A stretch of 64,000 bases of DNA. Origin: Coxiellaceae bacterium (GTDB taxonomy: Bacteria > Pseudomonadota > Gammaproteobacteria > Coxiellales > Coxiellaceae). The notes beneath the pieces are model-generated. The model saw only the letters and a program-made list of their open reading frames with translations, was not told the origin of the DNA and searched no databases. Where the stretch lies: contig JARGOB010000006.1 of assembly GCA_029212925.1 (NCBI GenBank), positions 62,001 through 126,000 of the forward strand. The letters are read 5' to 3'. Position numbers and translations under genes: made by a program. Below, piece after piece: positions 34,475-44,762 of this stretch (its first letter is position 1; the number at the start of each line of letters is the position of its first letter).

Positions 34475-35656
34475 GTGAATACTGAAATCGATGACCTGTT
34501 AAATCCCCAGCCAGCAAAGTTATTTCTGGCCGGCGGTGAAGTGTTTAATGGTGTGAGTTTGGGGGTGTCAGGTTATTCGGTTGGTGAAGTGGTATTTAAT
34601 ACCGCGATGACCGGGTACCAAGAAATTCTGACAGACCCTTCTTATGCTGAACAATTAATTACCTTAACCTATCCCCATATCGGCAATGTCGGTGTGAATG
34701 AAGCCGATGCGGAGTCTAATCGCATTTGGGCTAAGGGGCTGATTATTAGAGATGAGTCACCTTTGGTCAGCAGTTGGCGCGCGGAAAGTTCGTTACGTGC
34801 GATGTTACAACAGCAGGGGATTGTGGCTATTGCCGGTGTTGATACGCGCCGTCTGACGCGACTGATACGTGATCAAGGCGCTGTGCCAGGTTGTATTGTG
34901 GCCGGTGATATCAATGAAGCCAAGGCGCTAGAAATGGCGCAACAGTTTGCTGGTTTAAAAGGTGCTGATTTGGCTAGCCAAGTCACGACTGAAGAAATCT
35001 ATCGCTGGGGTAAAGGCACCTATGTGTTCCCGGGTGAAAGCGAAAAAGTGAACTCTGCTCAGCATCATGTAGTGGTGTATGACTTTGGTGTTAAGCGCCA
35101 AATGTTACGTTTATTGGTCGATCGCGGCTGTCAGGTGACCGTGGTGCCGGCGAAGACTTCGGCAGAAGAGGTCATGGCCTATGCTCCTGATGGCGTTTTA
35201 CTGTCCAATGGCCCGGGTGATCCTGCGGCTTGTGGCTATGCGGTTGACGCTATTAAAGAATTGCTTCAACAACAGGTACCAATGTTTGGTATTTGCTTGG
35301 GTTATCAACTGTTATCTTTAGCTTTGGGTGCCAGTACTAAAAAAATGAAGTTCGGTCATCATGGTGCTAACCACCCAGTAAAAAAAGAGAGTACTGGACA
35401 GGTAATGATCACGAGTCAAAATCACGGTTTTGCTGTGGATGAAGACAGCTTGCCAGCAGAATTAACAGTTACTCATCGTTCATTATTTGATGGTACTCTG
35501 CAGGGCATTGCTCATCAAAAATTACCCGTGTTTGGTTTTCAAGGTCATCCTGAGGCGAGCCCAGGGCCACAAGATATTGAAGAATTATTTGATCAATTTG
35601 TCAGCTTAATGGGCCAGTGCCAGCAATCAGCCAAGGTGGAGAGTACGCATGCCTAA
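34475..35656 (+). CDS. carA: Carbamoyl-phosphate synthase small (glutaminase) subunit
   Basis: A 393-residue CarA. It hydrolyses glutamine and channels ammonia to CarB for carbamoyl phosphate, which feeds arginine and pyrimidine synthesis. The N-terminal CarA domain shows [17 protein letters not shown]. The C-terminal class I amidotransferase domain has [12 protein letters not shown], the nucleophile in FGICLGYQ, and the His/Glu pair in [11 protein letters not shown]. The start is GTG 34475 after AAGAGGA. It overlaps carB by 8 bp. Confidence 0.97.
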   Translation: MNTEIDDLLNPQPAKLFLAGGEVFNGVSLGVSGYSVGEVVFNTAMTGYQEILTDPSYAEQLITLTYPHIGNVGVNEADAESNRIWAKGLIIRDESPLVSSWRAESSLRAMLQQQGIVAIAGVDTRRLTRLIRDQGAVPGCIVAGDINEAKALEMAQQFAGLKGADLASQVTTEEIYRWGKGTYVFPGESEKVNSAQHHVVVYDFGVKRQMLRLLVDRGCQVTVVPAKTSAEEVMAYAPDGVLLSNGPGDPAACGYAVDAIKELLQQQVPMFGICLGYQLLSLALGASTKKMKFGHHGANHPVKKESTGQVMITSQNHGFAVDEDSLPAELTVTHRSLFDGTLQGIAHQKLPVFGFQGHPEASPGPQDIEELFDQFVSLMGQCQQSAKVESTHA

Positions 35657-38600
35657 ACGTTCCGATATTAAAACGATTTTGATTATAGGGGCGGGCCCGA
35701 TTGTGATTGGACAAGCCTGTGAGTTTGACTACTCGGGTACCCAGGCTTGTCAGGCATTGCGCCAAGATGGTTTTCGTGTGGTGTTGGTTAATTCTAACCC
35801 AGCGACCATTATGACTGACCCTGATATGGCGGATGTCACTTATATTGAACCGATTCATTGGCAGTCGGTGGCTAAGATTATTGAAAAAGAAAAACCAGAT
35901 GCTTTGTTACCCACGATGGGTGGTCAAACCGCATTGAACTGTGCGTTGGATTTAGCGCGGCATGGTGTTTTAGAAAAATACAATGTTGAAATGATTGGTG
36001 CCACACGTGAAGCGATCGATATGGCTGAAGATCGCCAGTTGTTTGGTCAAGCGATGAAGCGTATTGGTTTGGAGGTGCCGACCTGTGGTTTAGCGCATAC
36101 GATGGAAGAGGCTTGGGCTGTTTTAGATATTGTTGGTTTCCCTGCGATTATTCGTCCGTCATTCACCATGGGTGGTAGTGGTGGTGGTATCGCTTATAAT
36201 CGTGAAGAATTTGCCGAAATTTGTTTGCGCGGTTTGGATCTATCGCCTACCAGTGAATTATTGATTGATGAATCGATCATTGGTTGGAAAGAGTATGAAA
36301 TGGAAGTGGTGCGTGATAAAAACGATAACGTTATTATCGTTTGTACCATTGAAAACTTTGATCCGATGGGGGTGCATACCGGTGATTCGATTACGGTGGC
36401 GCCAGCACAAACCTTAACGGATAAAGAATACCAGCGTTTACGTAATTATTCGATTGCAGTGTTGCGAGAGATAGGTATTGAAACCGGTGGGTCGAATGTG
36501 CAATTTGCGGTGAATCCACACGACGGTCGTGTTAGTGTGATTGAAATGAATCCACGTGTATCGCGTTCATCGGCCTTGGCTTCTAAAGCGACTGGTTTCC
36601 CCATCGCTAAAGTGGCGGCAAAGTTAGCGGTAGGTTATACCTTAGATGAATTGCACAATGAGATTACTGGTAATCAAATACCGTCATCATTTGAGCCAAC
36701 GATTGATTATGTGGTGACTAAAATTCCACGCTTTAACTTCGAAAAGTTCCCGCAAACCGATGCGAAGCTCACGACGCAAATGAAGTCGGTGGGTGAAGTC
36801 ATGGCGATGGGTCGTTGTTTTCAGGAGTCATTGCAAAAAGCATTGCGTGGTTTAGAGACTGACCTAACGGGGCTTAATCCAATTATTGATGTCGAAGAAG
36901 AGAGTGCTGGCTCGACAATTAAATGTGAGTTGCGTTTTCCTGGGGCGGATCGTTTACTTTATATTGCTGATGCATTTCGATTTGGTTTTAGCTTAGAAAA
37001 AGTGTATGAGCTGTCACAAATTGACAAGTGGTATTTAATTCAAATTGAAGAATTGATTCGCTTGGAGCAGCGTGTCGCTGATATGGGTTTGGCGGATCTG
37101 AATGGTAAGTGGTTGCGTTTATTAAAGCGTAAAGGCTTTAGTGATGCGCGTTTAGCTGAGCTGGTGCATGTGCCGGAAGATGACATGCGTCAACATCGCC
37201 ACAGTTTGAATATTCACCCGGTATATAAAAGAGTAGATACCTGTGCCGCTGAGTTTTCAACTAGCACAGCTTACTTGTATTCGTGTTATGACGAAGAGAG
37301 TGAAGCTAATCCCACCGATCGTGAAAAGATTATGGTGTTAGGCGGCGGGCCGAATCGCATTGGGCAGGGCATTGAGTTTGATTATTGTTGTGTACATGCC
37401 GCATTAGCGATGCGTGAGCTCGGTTACGAAACCATTATGGTGAATTGTAATCCTGAAACGGTCTCAACTGATTTTGACGTATCCGATCGTTTGTATTTTG
37501 AGCCGTTGACGTTAGAAGATGTGTTAGAGATTGTTGCGGTTGAAAAACCCAAGGGTGTGATCGTGCAATACGGTGGTCAAACGCCATTGAAATTAGCACG
37601 TAAATTAGCCGAAGCGGGCGTGCCGATTGTGGGTACATCACCTGAGGCGATTGATCGGGCTGAAGACCGTGAGCAATTCCAACAGCTGCTACATAAATTG
37701 CATTTACAACAGCCACCGAATGGTACGGTGCGTTCCGTTGATGAAGGTTTACGTTTAGCTAAAGTGTTTGCTTACCCGATGGTGGTGCGTCCATCGTTTG
37801 TGTTGGGTGGCCGTGCGATGGCGGTGATCTATAACGAAAAAGAATTGCAACGCTATATGAATGGTGATGTTGATATCTCCAGTGACTCGCCTTTATTGTT
37901 GGATCACTTTGTTGATGATGCGATTGAAGTGGATGTTGATGCCGTTTGTGATGGTGAAGATGTAATGATTGGCGGTATCTTAGAACATATCGAACAAGCG
38001 GGGGTGCATTCGGGTGATTCATCCTGCACCTTACCACCGCACAGTTTATCGGAAGAAGTGAAGCAGCAACTGCGTGATCAACTGATTCAGATGTCAAAAG
38101 AATTAGGCGTGGTTGGCTTGGTTAATGCGCAGTTCGCATTAAAGGATGATCAGATTTATGTATTAGAAGTGAATCCACGCGCTTCACGTACGGTACCGTT
38201 TATCGCTAAAGCCACCGGTGTTTCATTAGCTAAAATTGCGGCGAAATGCATGTTGGGTGTCACCTTAAAGCAACAAGGCTTTACTGAAGAAGTAATACCA
38301 GAAGGTTATTTCACGGTAAAACAAGCGATATTCCCGTTTGCTAAATTTCCGGGGGTGGATCCGATACTGGGCCCTGAAATGCGCTCAACCGGTGAGGTAA
38401 TGGGTATTGCCGACAGTTTTGGTGAGGCATTTGCTAAAGGTCAGCTCAGTGGTGGCAATGTGTTACCGAAGAGCGGACAAGTGTTTGTCAGTGTGCGTGA
38501 TGCCGATAAAGAACGCATTGTGGATGTTGCACGTGACTTGGCAGTGCAAGGTTTTGATATCGTATCGACACGTGGTACGGCATTGGTGTTGGATAAAGCC

Positions 38601-38867
38601 AATGTGAATTGCACGGTGGTGAATAAGGTGAACGAAGGCCGGCCACACATTGTTGATATGATTAAGAACGATGAGATTGTGTTTATCATTAATACGACGG
38701 AAGGTGAGCAAGCGATTTCTGATTCTTACAGCATTCGACGCAGTGCTATTTCGCATAAGGTGTGTTACACCACAACGCTGGCCGGTGCGCAAGCGGCATG
38801 TGAGGCGATGAAGCATGAGTTGATTGATAGCCGGGTACGTAGCCTCCAAGAGCTACATGAAGCATAG
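35649..38867 (+). CDS. carB: Carbamoyl-phosphate synthase large subunit
   Basis: A 1072-residue CarB, matching the usual length (E. coli 1073). The two ATP-grasp halves are evident: [17 protein letters not shown] and [11 protein letters not shown] in the first, [17 protein letters not shown] and [10 protein letters not shown] in the second. The metal-binding NPR segments ([36 protein letters not shown]) are intact. The C-terminal allosteric MGS-like domain is complete. No terminator is visible after the stop; a composite repeat follows within 30 bp. Confidence 0.97.
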   Translation: MPKRSDIKTILIIGAGPIVIGQACEFDYSGTQACQALRQDGFRVVLVNSNPATIMTDPDMADVTYIEPIHWQSVAKIIEKEKPDALLPTMGGQTALNCALDLARHGVLEKYNVEMIGATREAIDMAEDRQLFGQAMKRIGLEVPTCGLAHTMEEAWAVLDIVGFPAIIRPSFTMGGSGGGIAYNREEFAEICLRGLDLSPTSELLIDESIIGWKEYEMEVVRDKNDNVIIVCTIENFDPMGVHTGDSITVAPAQTLTDKEYQRLRNYSIAVLREIGIETGGSNVQFAVNPHDGRVSVIEMNPRVSRSSALASKATGFPIAKVAAKLAVGYTLDELHNEITGNQIPSSFEPTIDYVVTKIPRFNFEKFPQTDAKLTTQMKSVGEVMAMGRCFQESLQKALRGLETDLTGLNPIIDVEEESAGSTIKCELRFPGADRLLYIADAFRFGFSLEKVYELSQIDKWYLIQIEELIRLEQRVADMGLADLNGKWLRLLKRKGFSDARLAELVHVPEDDMRQHRHSLNIHPVYKRVDTCAAEFSTSTAYLYSCYDEESEANPTDREKIMVLGGGPNRIGQGIEFDYCCVHAALAMRELGYETIMVNCNPETVSTDFDVSDRLYFEPLTLEDVLEIVAVEKPKGVIVQYGGQTPLKLARKLAEAGVPIVGTSPEAIDRAEDREQFQQLLHKLHLQQPPNGTVRSVDEGLRLAKVFAYPMVVRPSFVLGGRAMAVIYNEKELQRYMNGDVDISSDSPLLLDHFVDDAIEVDVDAVCDGEDVMIGGILEHIEQAGVHSGDSSCTLPPHSLSEEVKQQLRDQLIQMSKELGVVGLVNAQFALKDDQIYVLEVNPRASRTVPFIAKATGVSLAKIAAKCMLGVTLKQQGFTEEVIPEGYFTVKQAIFPFAKFPGVDPILGPEMRSTGEVMGIADSFGEAFAKGQLSGGNVLPKSGQVFVSVRDADKERIVDVARDLAVQGFDIVSTRGTALVLDKANVNCTVVNKVNEGRPHIVDMIKNDEIVFIINTTEGEQAISDSYSIRRSAISHKVCYTTTLAGAQAACEAMKHELIDSRVRSLQELHEA

Positions 38868-38896
38868 CTAGGGGTTTGTTGTAAAAAAACAAAGGT

Positions 38897-38978
38897 AAGG
38901 GTGTCGCCCCTGCGGGCAACCTTGGTGTGCTCGCTGCGCTGCGCGCACTAAGGTTCCCCCTCCGGTGTCGCCCGGATA
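38897..38978 (+). repeat. GC-rich hairpin repeat, copy 1
   Basis: 82 bp. AACCTTGGTGTGC pairs with GCGCAC..AAGGTT across CTCGCTGCGCTGC, flanked by GTGTCGCCC on both sides. A second copy at 44403-44484 differs at few positions. Each is followed about 55 bp (here) or 40 bp (there) later by the interspersed hairpin element, making a composite unit. Confidence 0.75.
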
Positions 38979-39033
38979 CTTTATTGCATTACATAAAGTT
39001 CCTGCTGAACACGAGTAATAACTGCCTTAGTGA

Positions 39034-39139
39034 GTAAGCCAGCTAGGGGTACCTTGCGAGCGACGTGCGGTACAGGGACCGTAAGGGAGCACGAAGGCAG
39101 GGAGCCTGTTCGGGAGAAAGGTATCCCTAGTAGGCTTAC
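39034..39139 (+). repeat. Interspersed hairpin element, copy 3
   Basis: 106 nt with outer arms GTAAGCCAGCTAGGGG and CCCTAGTAGGCTTAC. Internal stems are CGTGC/GCACG and AGGC/GCCT, both changed on both sides relative to copy 1. It ends 80 bp before the iolT start on the same strand and lies in the 352-bp gap between carB and iolT. Confidence 0.75.
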
Positions 39140-39219
39140 GGCACGTTAAGATAGTTACCCGTCAAGATAATTATTTGAAACACAGGTGTGGGGACATATA
39201 AACTGTAAAAGGAATAACA

Positions 39220-40575
39220 GTGTACCTAATCACATTTATAGCCGCCGTCGGTGGATTGCTCTTCGGCTTTGATACCGGCATCATTTCAGGTGCTTTGGTT
39301 TTTTTACAAGATTCATTTGTGCTCACTACGTTTACCAAGGAAGTGGTTGTGGGTAGTGTGGTGCTTGGTGCCTTGTTCGGTGCATTAGTCAGTGGCTATG
39401 TCGCGGATCGCTATGGTCGTCGCACGATGTTAATTGTCGCCAGCATTTTATTTTTGATCGGCACGGGCTTATCAACCTTCGCGACTAACTTGCCAATATT
39501 AATTACGGGTCGTTTATTATTAGGTGTTGCAATTGGCATCGCGTCATATACTGTTCCTTTATATATCTCTGAAATGGCACCCGCGCATCGCCGTGGTCAA
39601 TTGGTATTGATGTCGTCTATTGCAATCACTGGCGGTGAGGCAATAGCATTTATGTGCGATTACCTATTAGCACCCACGGCCAGTTGGCGTTGGATGTTTG
39701 CGTTGGGTTTTGCGCCTGCATTGTTATTGTTATTGGGTATGATGTTTTTACCGGCAACGCCGCGCTGGTTATTGTTGAAAGGCTTATCGGCAGAGGCGCG
39801 CGATGTGTTAGGGCGTATACGCCAAGCGTCACATGTGGCAGAAGAAATGCGTGATATCCAACAACAATTGGGTCAAAAAACAGCGCGCTTACGTGATTTA
39901 TTTGGCCCTAAAATACGAGGCGTGTTGATTATTGGTTTGAGCTTAGGCATCTTGCAACAATTCACAGGCATAAATACCGTGATGTATTATGGCCCATTTA
40001 TTTTCAAGGCGATTGGTTTTCAAACAGCTGAAACGCAAATATTAGCCACTTTTTTGATGGGTTTGGTTAATACATTTATGAGTATTGTGGCGGTTTGTAC
40101 TGTGGATCGATTTGGTCGTCGGCAATTGCTGATGGGGGGTATGGCAGTTGCAGCCGTTAGCCTAGCGTTGGTTGGGGTGCTATTTTACAGTGATCAAATG
40201 TGGGCGCGCTGGTTAATGGTGGTGGGTTTGATCAGCTATATAGCGGGTTATTCAATTAGTTTGGGTTCGATGTTTTGGTTGATGATATCGGAAATATACC
40301 CTTTACACCTGCGCACGCGTGCAATGAGCTTTGTTACCGCGGTGCAATGGGCGGCAAACTTCCTAGTAGCGCTTACATTTCTCAGTGTTTTACAATCTGT
40401 CGGCCCTAGCGTCACTTTTTGGTTGTATGGATTGATGTGCTTGATTACTATTGTGTTTACTTATCGTTGGGTGCCAGAAACGAAGCACGTTTCATTGGAA
40501 CAAATTGAATCCAATTTACTGGCAGGTAAACGATTACGTGAGATTGGACAGGCGTTGCGTTTAGGGGAGGCATGA
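39220..40575 (+). CDS. iolT: MFS sugar/inositol transporter (IolT-like)
   Basis: A 451-residue, 12-helix sugar-porter-family symporter. GGLLFGFDTGIISGAL is diagnostic at helix 1. VADRYGRRTM and VDRFGRRQLL are the paired RxGRR loops. LLGVAIGIASYTVPLYISEMAP and WVPETKHVSLEQIE are sugar-porter signatures. As first gene of an inositol operon, it should import myo-inositol with protons. The start is GTG 39220 after AAAGGAAT. It is translationally coupled to iolG. Confidence 0.88.
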   Translation: MYLITFIAAVGGLLFGFDTGIISGALVFLQDSFVLTTFTKEVVVGSVVLGALFGALVSGYVADRYGRRTMLIVASILFLIGTGLSTFATNLPILITGRLLLGVAIGIASYTVPLYISEMAPAHRRGQLVLMSSIAITGGEAIAFMCDYLLAPTASWRWMFALGFAPALLLLLGMMFLPATPRWLLLKGLSAEARDVLGRIRQASHVAEEMRDIQQQLGQKTARLRDLFGPKIRGVLIIGLSLGILQQFTGINTVMYYGPFIFKAIGFQTAETQILATFLMGLVNTFMSIVAVCTVDRFGRRQLLMGGMAVAAVSLALVGVLFYSDQMWARWLMVVGLISYIAGYSISLGSMFWLMISEIYPLHLRTRAMSFVTAVQWAANFLVALTFLSVLQSVGPSVTFWLYGLMCLITIVFTYRWVPETKHVSLEQIESNLLAGKRLREIGQALRLGEA

Positions 40576-41585
40576 TGCGTCGTATAAACATTGGTATTAT
40601 TGGGTTAGGACGTATTGGTCGCTTGCATGCGCAAAATATTCAACAACAATTGCCTGGTTTGCAGTTAGTGGCTGTGGCCGATCAGTACGTTTGCTCGGAA
40701 TGGCAACAGGCCAACCCTGATGTCACAGTGTATTATCAAGCACAAACATTAATAGATGACCCGACCATAGAAGCTGTTTTAATTTGCACGCCGGTTGAAA
40801 TGCATACGGAACAAGCGGCGGCTTGTTTGCAGGCAGGTAAGCATGTGTTTTGTGAAAAGCCATTGGGGTTGGCGCAAAATGATATTGCCGCACTAACTAC
40901 GTTAGCCGAACAACAACGCTGTGTATTGCAGGTGGGCTTTAATCGGCGCTTTGATCCAAATTTTGCCAAATGTCAGCAGGCGGTTGCGCAAGGTAAACTC
41001 GGTCAACCGTATTTTATGCGCATTACTTCTTATGATCCTGAGCCACCACCGATTGATTATGTAAAACAATCCGGTGGTTTGTTTATGGATATGACGATCC
41101 ATGATTTCGATATGGCGCGCTTTATTATGGGATGTGAAGTGGTCGAAGTGTTTGCGCGTGGTAATTGTTTGGTTGATCCGGCAATTGGCGAATGCGGTGA
41201 TATTGATACGGCGATGTTGTCATTACGTTTTGAAAATGGCGCATTAGGTTTTATTGAAAATAGCCGACAAGCCGTTTACGGATATGATCAACGTATCGAG
41301 GTGTTTGGTAGTGGTGGAAACATGGCGGTGAATAACCAAGCAGCAACCGCATTGCAATGCAGCCAAGCGGATGGTGTGCGTATGGATAAGCCTCACTATT
41401 TTTTTGATCAGCGTTATGCGCAAGCCTACATTAATGAACTGCAGGCATTTTATGATTGTTTATGTCAGGGCACTGAAAGCCCTGTCAGTGGTCACGATGG
41501 ATTGATGCCATTGTTGTTGGCTCAGGCTGCACAGCAATCCTTAATAACTAACCAGCCAACTATTCCGGTAAGTGGGTGCGAATAG
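40572..41585 (+). CDS. iolG: Inositol 2-dehydrogenase, Gfo/Idh/MocA family (first copy)
   Basis: A 337-residue NAD-dependent oxidoreductase that oxidises myo-inositol to 2-keto-myo-inositol (scyllo-inosose). It shows a Rossmann GLGRIGRLHAQNI, the catalytic-lysine motif FCEKPLGL, NRRFDPNF, and MDMTIHDFDMARFIMG with the active-site Asp/His. The start overlaps the iolT stop; the ATGs at 40572 and 40575 both follow GGGGAGG, and the second has better spacing. A second iolG-like gene closes the cluster at 47523. Confidence 0.88.
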   Translation: MMRRINIGIIGLGRIGRLHAQNIQQQLPGLQLVAVADQYVCSEWQQANPDVTVYYQAQTLIDDPTIEAVLICTPVEMHTEQAAACLQAGKHVFCEKPLGLAQNDIAALTTLAEQQRCVLQVGFNRRFDPNFAKCQQAVAQGKLGQPYFMRITSYDPEPPPIDYVKQSGGLFMDMTIHDFDMARFIMGCEVVEVFARGNCLVDPAIGECGDIDTAMLSLRFENGALGFIENSRQAVYGYDQRIEVFGSGGNMAVNNQAATALQCSQADGVRMDKPHYFFDQRYAQAYINELQAFYDCLCQGTESPVSGHDGLMPLLLAQAAQQSLITNQPTIPVSGCE

Positions 41586-41609
41586 TGCCTGAATTGAATG
41601 GAGAAAAAA

Positions 41610-43550
41610 ATGAGTGAGCGTTTTGATGAAGGTCGCCCGATTGATGTGATTTGTATGGGGCGTGTCGCAGTGGATTTGTATGCTGAACAAGTGGGTGCTG
41701 CATTGGATGAGGTCTCCACGTTTCGAAAATATTTGGGTGGTTGTGCCGGTAATATTGCGGTGGGTTGTGCACGTCAAGGGTTACACAGTGCATTATTATC
41801 GTGTACTGGTGAAGATGATATGGGCTTGTTTTTACGTAAGCAACTGAAGAAGGAAGGTGTCGATCAACGTTTGATGTCGACAACGCCGGATCATCTCACC
41901 GCATTGGCTATGCTAGGTATTAACCCGCCGGATCGTTTTCCTTTAATGTTTTACCGTGAAAATTGTGCTGATATGCAGGTGCAGCCTGAGCAATGTGATG
42001 AAGCTGTGTTTTCGCAAGCTAAAGCTTTTTTATTAACCGGTACGTGTTTAACCACAACGGCTATGCGTGCTTGCAGTGAACATGCTTTAACGGTAGCAAA
42101 ACAGCAAAAAACGGCGATTGTTTTAGATATTGATTACCGTCCGGTGTTGTGGGGATTAACAGCTAAGGGAGATGGTGAGACACGGTTTCAAACTAACCCA
42201 TCCGTCACCAGTTATTACCAGCATATTTTACCGTATTGTAATTTGCTTGTCGGTACTGAAGAAGAGTTTTGCATTGCAGGCGGTAGTGAGGATATTGATG
42301 AGGCGTTACAGGCAATACGCGAATTAACCGGCGCTACGTTGGTTCTTAAAACAGGTGAGGCAGGTTGCCGTGTGTATGCCGGCGCATTGGATCAATCTAT
42401 TATTGTGCATGGTTACCCGGTTAAGGTGATGAATGTATTGGGCGCCGGTGATGCGTTTATGAGTGGATTTTTAAGGGGATGGTTGCGTGGTCAATCGTTA
42501 TCGACATGCGGCTATTACGCCAATGCTTGTGGTGCTATCACTGTGAGTCGACATGCGTGTGCCCCGGCTATTCCCAGTTACCAAGAGATGCGTTATTTTA
42601 TTTCGCACTATCAAACGGATATGTCTGCTTCGTGTTGGGCTGCGATTGATCATATGCATCAATCTGTTGACTTGGGTTATGCATCTGATCAACCGATGTA
42701 TACGTTGGCTTTTGATCATCGCATTCAATTTGAATCGAGTTGCAATGTGAAAGAATTTTGCCATGATCGTATTGTTGAATTCAAGCAATGTATTTATCGT
42801 GCTTTTGTTCAGGTAGCACAAGTGCAGCAAAATTGTGCGTTATTGTTGGATCCGGTTTATGGACAGGATACGCTGATTGATGCGAATGCAAAAGGCTTAA
42901 CCATTGGTGTGCCCATCGAGTGTGCTGGCACTATGCCGTTGCAATGGTTGGGGGGACGTTCGTTATATCAAACATTATTACAGCAACCGAGTCATTGGTT
43001 TGTAAAAGTGTTGTGGCATTACAGCCCTTCGATGGAGCATGATTTAAAACAACGTCAGTTACAGCAGTTAATGCAGTTGAACGATGTTTGTCATCAGTTG
43101 GGTCGGCGTTGGATGCTGGAATTGGTGATACCAGAAGATTTTCCGTTTAACGGTAAAGAGGTGTCGGCGATTATGCGGCATGTCTATGCACAAGGTATGC
43201 AGCCGTATTGGTGGAAATTAGCCGCTTTGGTTTCAGAGCAAGATTGGGATTTGGTTGAGCAAACGCTTATCGAACGTGACCCCAATGCGCGGGTTATTTT
43301 ATTGGGCGGAACATGCCAACAATTGTCTGACTATAAAGAAAAATTCGCCTTGGCAAAACAATCGCCGGTGGTTAATGGTTTTGCGATTGGTCGTAGTATC
43401 TTCTGGCAAGCTTGGGTTGACTGGAGCGAAGGCCGAATAACATCTGCTGAGGCAGAGGTTTGTATTGCTAAAAATTACCAATCGTTTATTGCCATGTGGC
43501 AACAAAGTACTGCCATACAAAAAAGGAAAGCTTCTTATGTCGACGCCTAA
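41610..43550 (+). CDS. iolC: Bifunctional 5-dehydro-2-deoxygluconokinase with DUF2090 aldolase-like domain
   Basis: A 646-residue fusion. Residues ~10-330 are a PfkB-family kinase (GRVAVDLYAEQVG; GGCAGNIAVGCARQG; LGAGDAFMSGFLRGWL, with the catalytic Asp in GAGD). It phosphorylates 2-deoxy-5-keto-gluconate. Residues ~345-640 are a DUF2090 domain (LAFDHRIQFE; LVIPEDFPFNGKE), which the family pairs with the aldolase step producing malonate semialdehyde and dihydroxyacetone phosphate. That would remove the need for a separate iolJ. ATG 41610 follows GGAG; ATG 41598 lacks one. Confidence 0.9.
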   Translation: MSERFDEGRPIDVICMGRVAVDLYAEQVGAALDEVSTFRKYLGGCAGNIAVGCARQGLHSALLSCTGEDDMGLFLRKQLKKEGVDQRLMSTTPDHLTALAMLGINPPDRFPLMFYRENCADMQVQPEQCDEAVFSQAKAFLLTGTCLTTTAMRACSEHALTVAKQQKTAIVLDIDYRPVLWGLTAKGDGETRFQTNPSVTSYYQHILPYCNLLVGTEEEFCIAGGSEDIDEALQAIRELTGATLVLKTGEAGCRVYAGALDQSIIVHGYPVKVMNVLGAGDAFMSGFLRGWLRGQSLSTCGYYANACGAITVSRHACAPAIPSYQEMRYFISHYQTDMSASCWAAIDHMHQSVDLGYASDQPMYTLAFDHRIQFESSCNVKEFCHDRIVEFKQCIYRAFVQVAQVQQNCALLLDPVYGQDTLIDANAKGLTIGVPIECAGTMPLQWLGGRSLYQTLLQQPSHWFVKVLWHYSPSMEHDLKQRQLQQLMQLNDVCHQLGRRWMLELVIPEDFPFNGKEVSAIMRHVYAQGMQPYWWKLAALVSEQDWDLVEQTLIERDPNARVILLGGTCQQLSDYKEKFALAKQSPVVNGFAIGRSIFWQAWVDWSEGRITSAEAEVCIAKNYQSFIAMWQQSTAIQKRKASYVDA

Positions 43551-44370
43551 TTTATTAATTCGTGGTGATTCTGATTACCCAATTGGCTATAGCGCTATTA
43601 CAACTATTGGTGAAGATGACAATGATACCGGTATTAATTTTGGTATTTTAAAATTAAAAGCGGGTGAGCAATGGCATCCAGATGAAACGCTCGAATCGGC
43701 TTATTTGCTGATGCATGGTGAGGTATGTTTTCAATATCAATCACATTATCGCACGGTAAAGCGGGATTCGTTATTTGATCAAGCGCCCACCGCTTTGCAT
43801 TTGCCGGCTAATTGTCCTGCCACGATCACTGCGATCAGTGATGTTGAGTTATCAGTGCAGTCTGTTGTAAATGAAACATGGTTTGAGCCAACCGTATTCG
43901 ACGAGCATAATCTTTTAGAGAATGAACACCGTGGTCAAGGTTTGTTAAATGATACGGCGTATCGTATCGTGCGTACGATATTTGATGTCAGAAATCGACC
44001 GGATGCGAAATTAGTATTAGGTGAGGTGATTACGTTTCCTGGGCGTTGGTCGAGTTATCCTCCGCACCATCATGCACAACCGGAGATTTATCATTATCGG
44101 TTTACTGAGCCACAGGGATATGGCCATGGCGAGTGTGGCGATGATGTAGTTAAGATCCGGCAAAACGATACGTTAAAAATTTTATATGACAACGATCATG
44201 GTCAGTGTGCCGCACCGGGTTATGGTATGTATTATATATGGGTAATTCGGCATTTGGATGGTGACCCGTATACCGTACCGGAATTTACTGAGCAACATGC
44301 CTGGACTAAGCAACAGGCAGCGAATCAACGTGTATGGGGAGGGACTGCTGCCATTCCGGAAATTGCATAG
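43537..44370 (+). CDS. iolB: 5-deoxy-glucuronate isomerase
   Basis: A 277-residue bicupin enzyme converting 5-deoxy-glucuronate to 2-deoxy-5-keto-gluconate. The metal cluster lies in TFPGRWSSYPPHHHAQPEIY, with further ligands expected in the C-terminal cupin (MYYIWVIRH). ATG 43537 follows AAAGGAAA and overlaps the iolC stop by 14 bp, so expression is coupled. After its stop the operon is interrupted by about 390 bp of repeats before iolD. Confidence 0.9.
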   Translation: MSTPNLLIRGDSDYPIGYSAITTIGEDDNDTGINFGILKLKAGEQWHPDETLESAYLLMHGEVCFQYQSHYRTVKRDSLFDQAPTALHLPANCPATITAISDVELSVQSVVNETWFEPTVFDEHNLLENEHRGQGLLNDTAYRIVRTIFDVRNRPDAKLVLGEVITFPGRWSSYPPHHHAQPEIYHYRFTEPQGYGHGECGDDVVKIRQNDTLKILYDNDHGQCAAPGYGMYYIWVIRHLDGDPYTVPEFTEQHAWTKQQAANQRVWGGTAAIPEIA

Positions 44371-44402
44371 TAATTATATGGGATCCAGTAAACAATAATG
44401 GC

Positions 44403-44484
44403 AAGGGCGTCGCCCCTGCGGGCAACCTTGGTGTGCTCGCTACGCTGCGCGCACGAAGGTTCCCCCTCAGGTGTCGCCCGGATA
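44403..44484 (+). repeat. GC-rich hairpin repeat, copy 2
   Basis: A near-identical copy of 38897-38978 (GTCGCCCCTGCGGGCAACC, then GTGTGCTCGCTACGCTGCGC). It begins 33 bp after the iolB stop. Sequence similarity to the first locus continues past it (CATAAAGTTC, AACTGCCTT). Confidence 0.75.
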
Positions 44485-44525
44485 GTTTGTTGCGTTGCAT
44501 AAAGTTCAAGTAACTGCCTTTGCAA

Positions 44526-44631
44526 GTAAGGCTGCCAGGGGTACCTTTCGAGCGGCGTGTGGTACAGGGAAGTAAAGGAACACGAGGATAGGGATATCCG
44601 TTCGGGAGAAAGGTATCCCTGGCAGGTTTAC
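44526..44631 (+). repeat. Interspersed hairpin element, copy 4
   Basis: 106 nt with arms containing GCTGCCAGGGGTACCTTTC and GAAAGGTATCCCTGGCAGG. Internal stems are CGTGT/ACACG and GGATA/TATCC. It lies 131 bp before iolD, in a 392-bp gene-free gap made almost wholly of repeats. Confidence 0.75.
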
Positions 44632-44664
44632 GTTGACCTGGTAGTAATGGATATAGCTATTTGA

Positions 44665-44692
44665 CTGGATCCCGGATCAAGTCCGGGATGAC
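44665..44692. repeat. REP palindrome, intact
   Basis: GGATCCCGGATCAAGTCCGG continues to GATGAC. Arms are CCCGGA and TCCGGG. It is the reference form for the diverged copy at 5891 and the arrays at 7283 and 62504. Confidence 0.7.
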
Positions 44693-44762
44693 ACGACGGT
44701 GGCCTTGGCAATAACTTGGCTCAGCGTAGAGTCAATAGTTGTTATGAAATGGGAGCAAAAAA

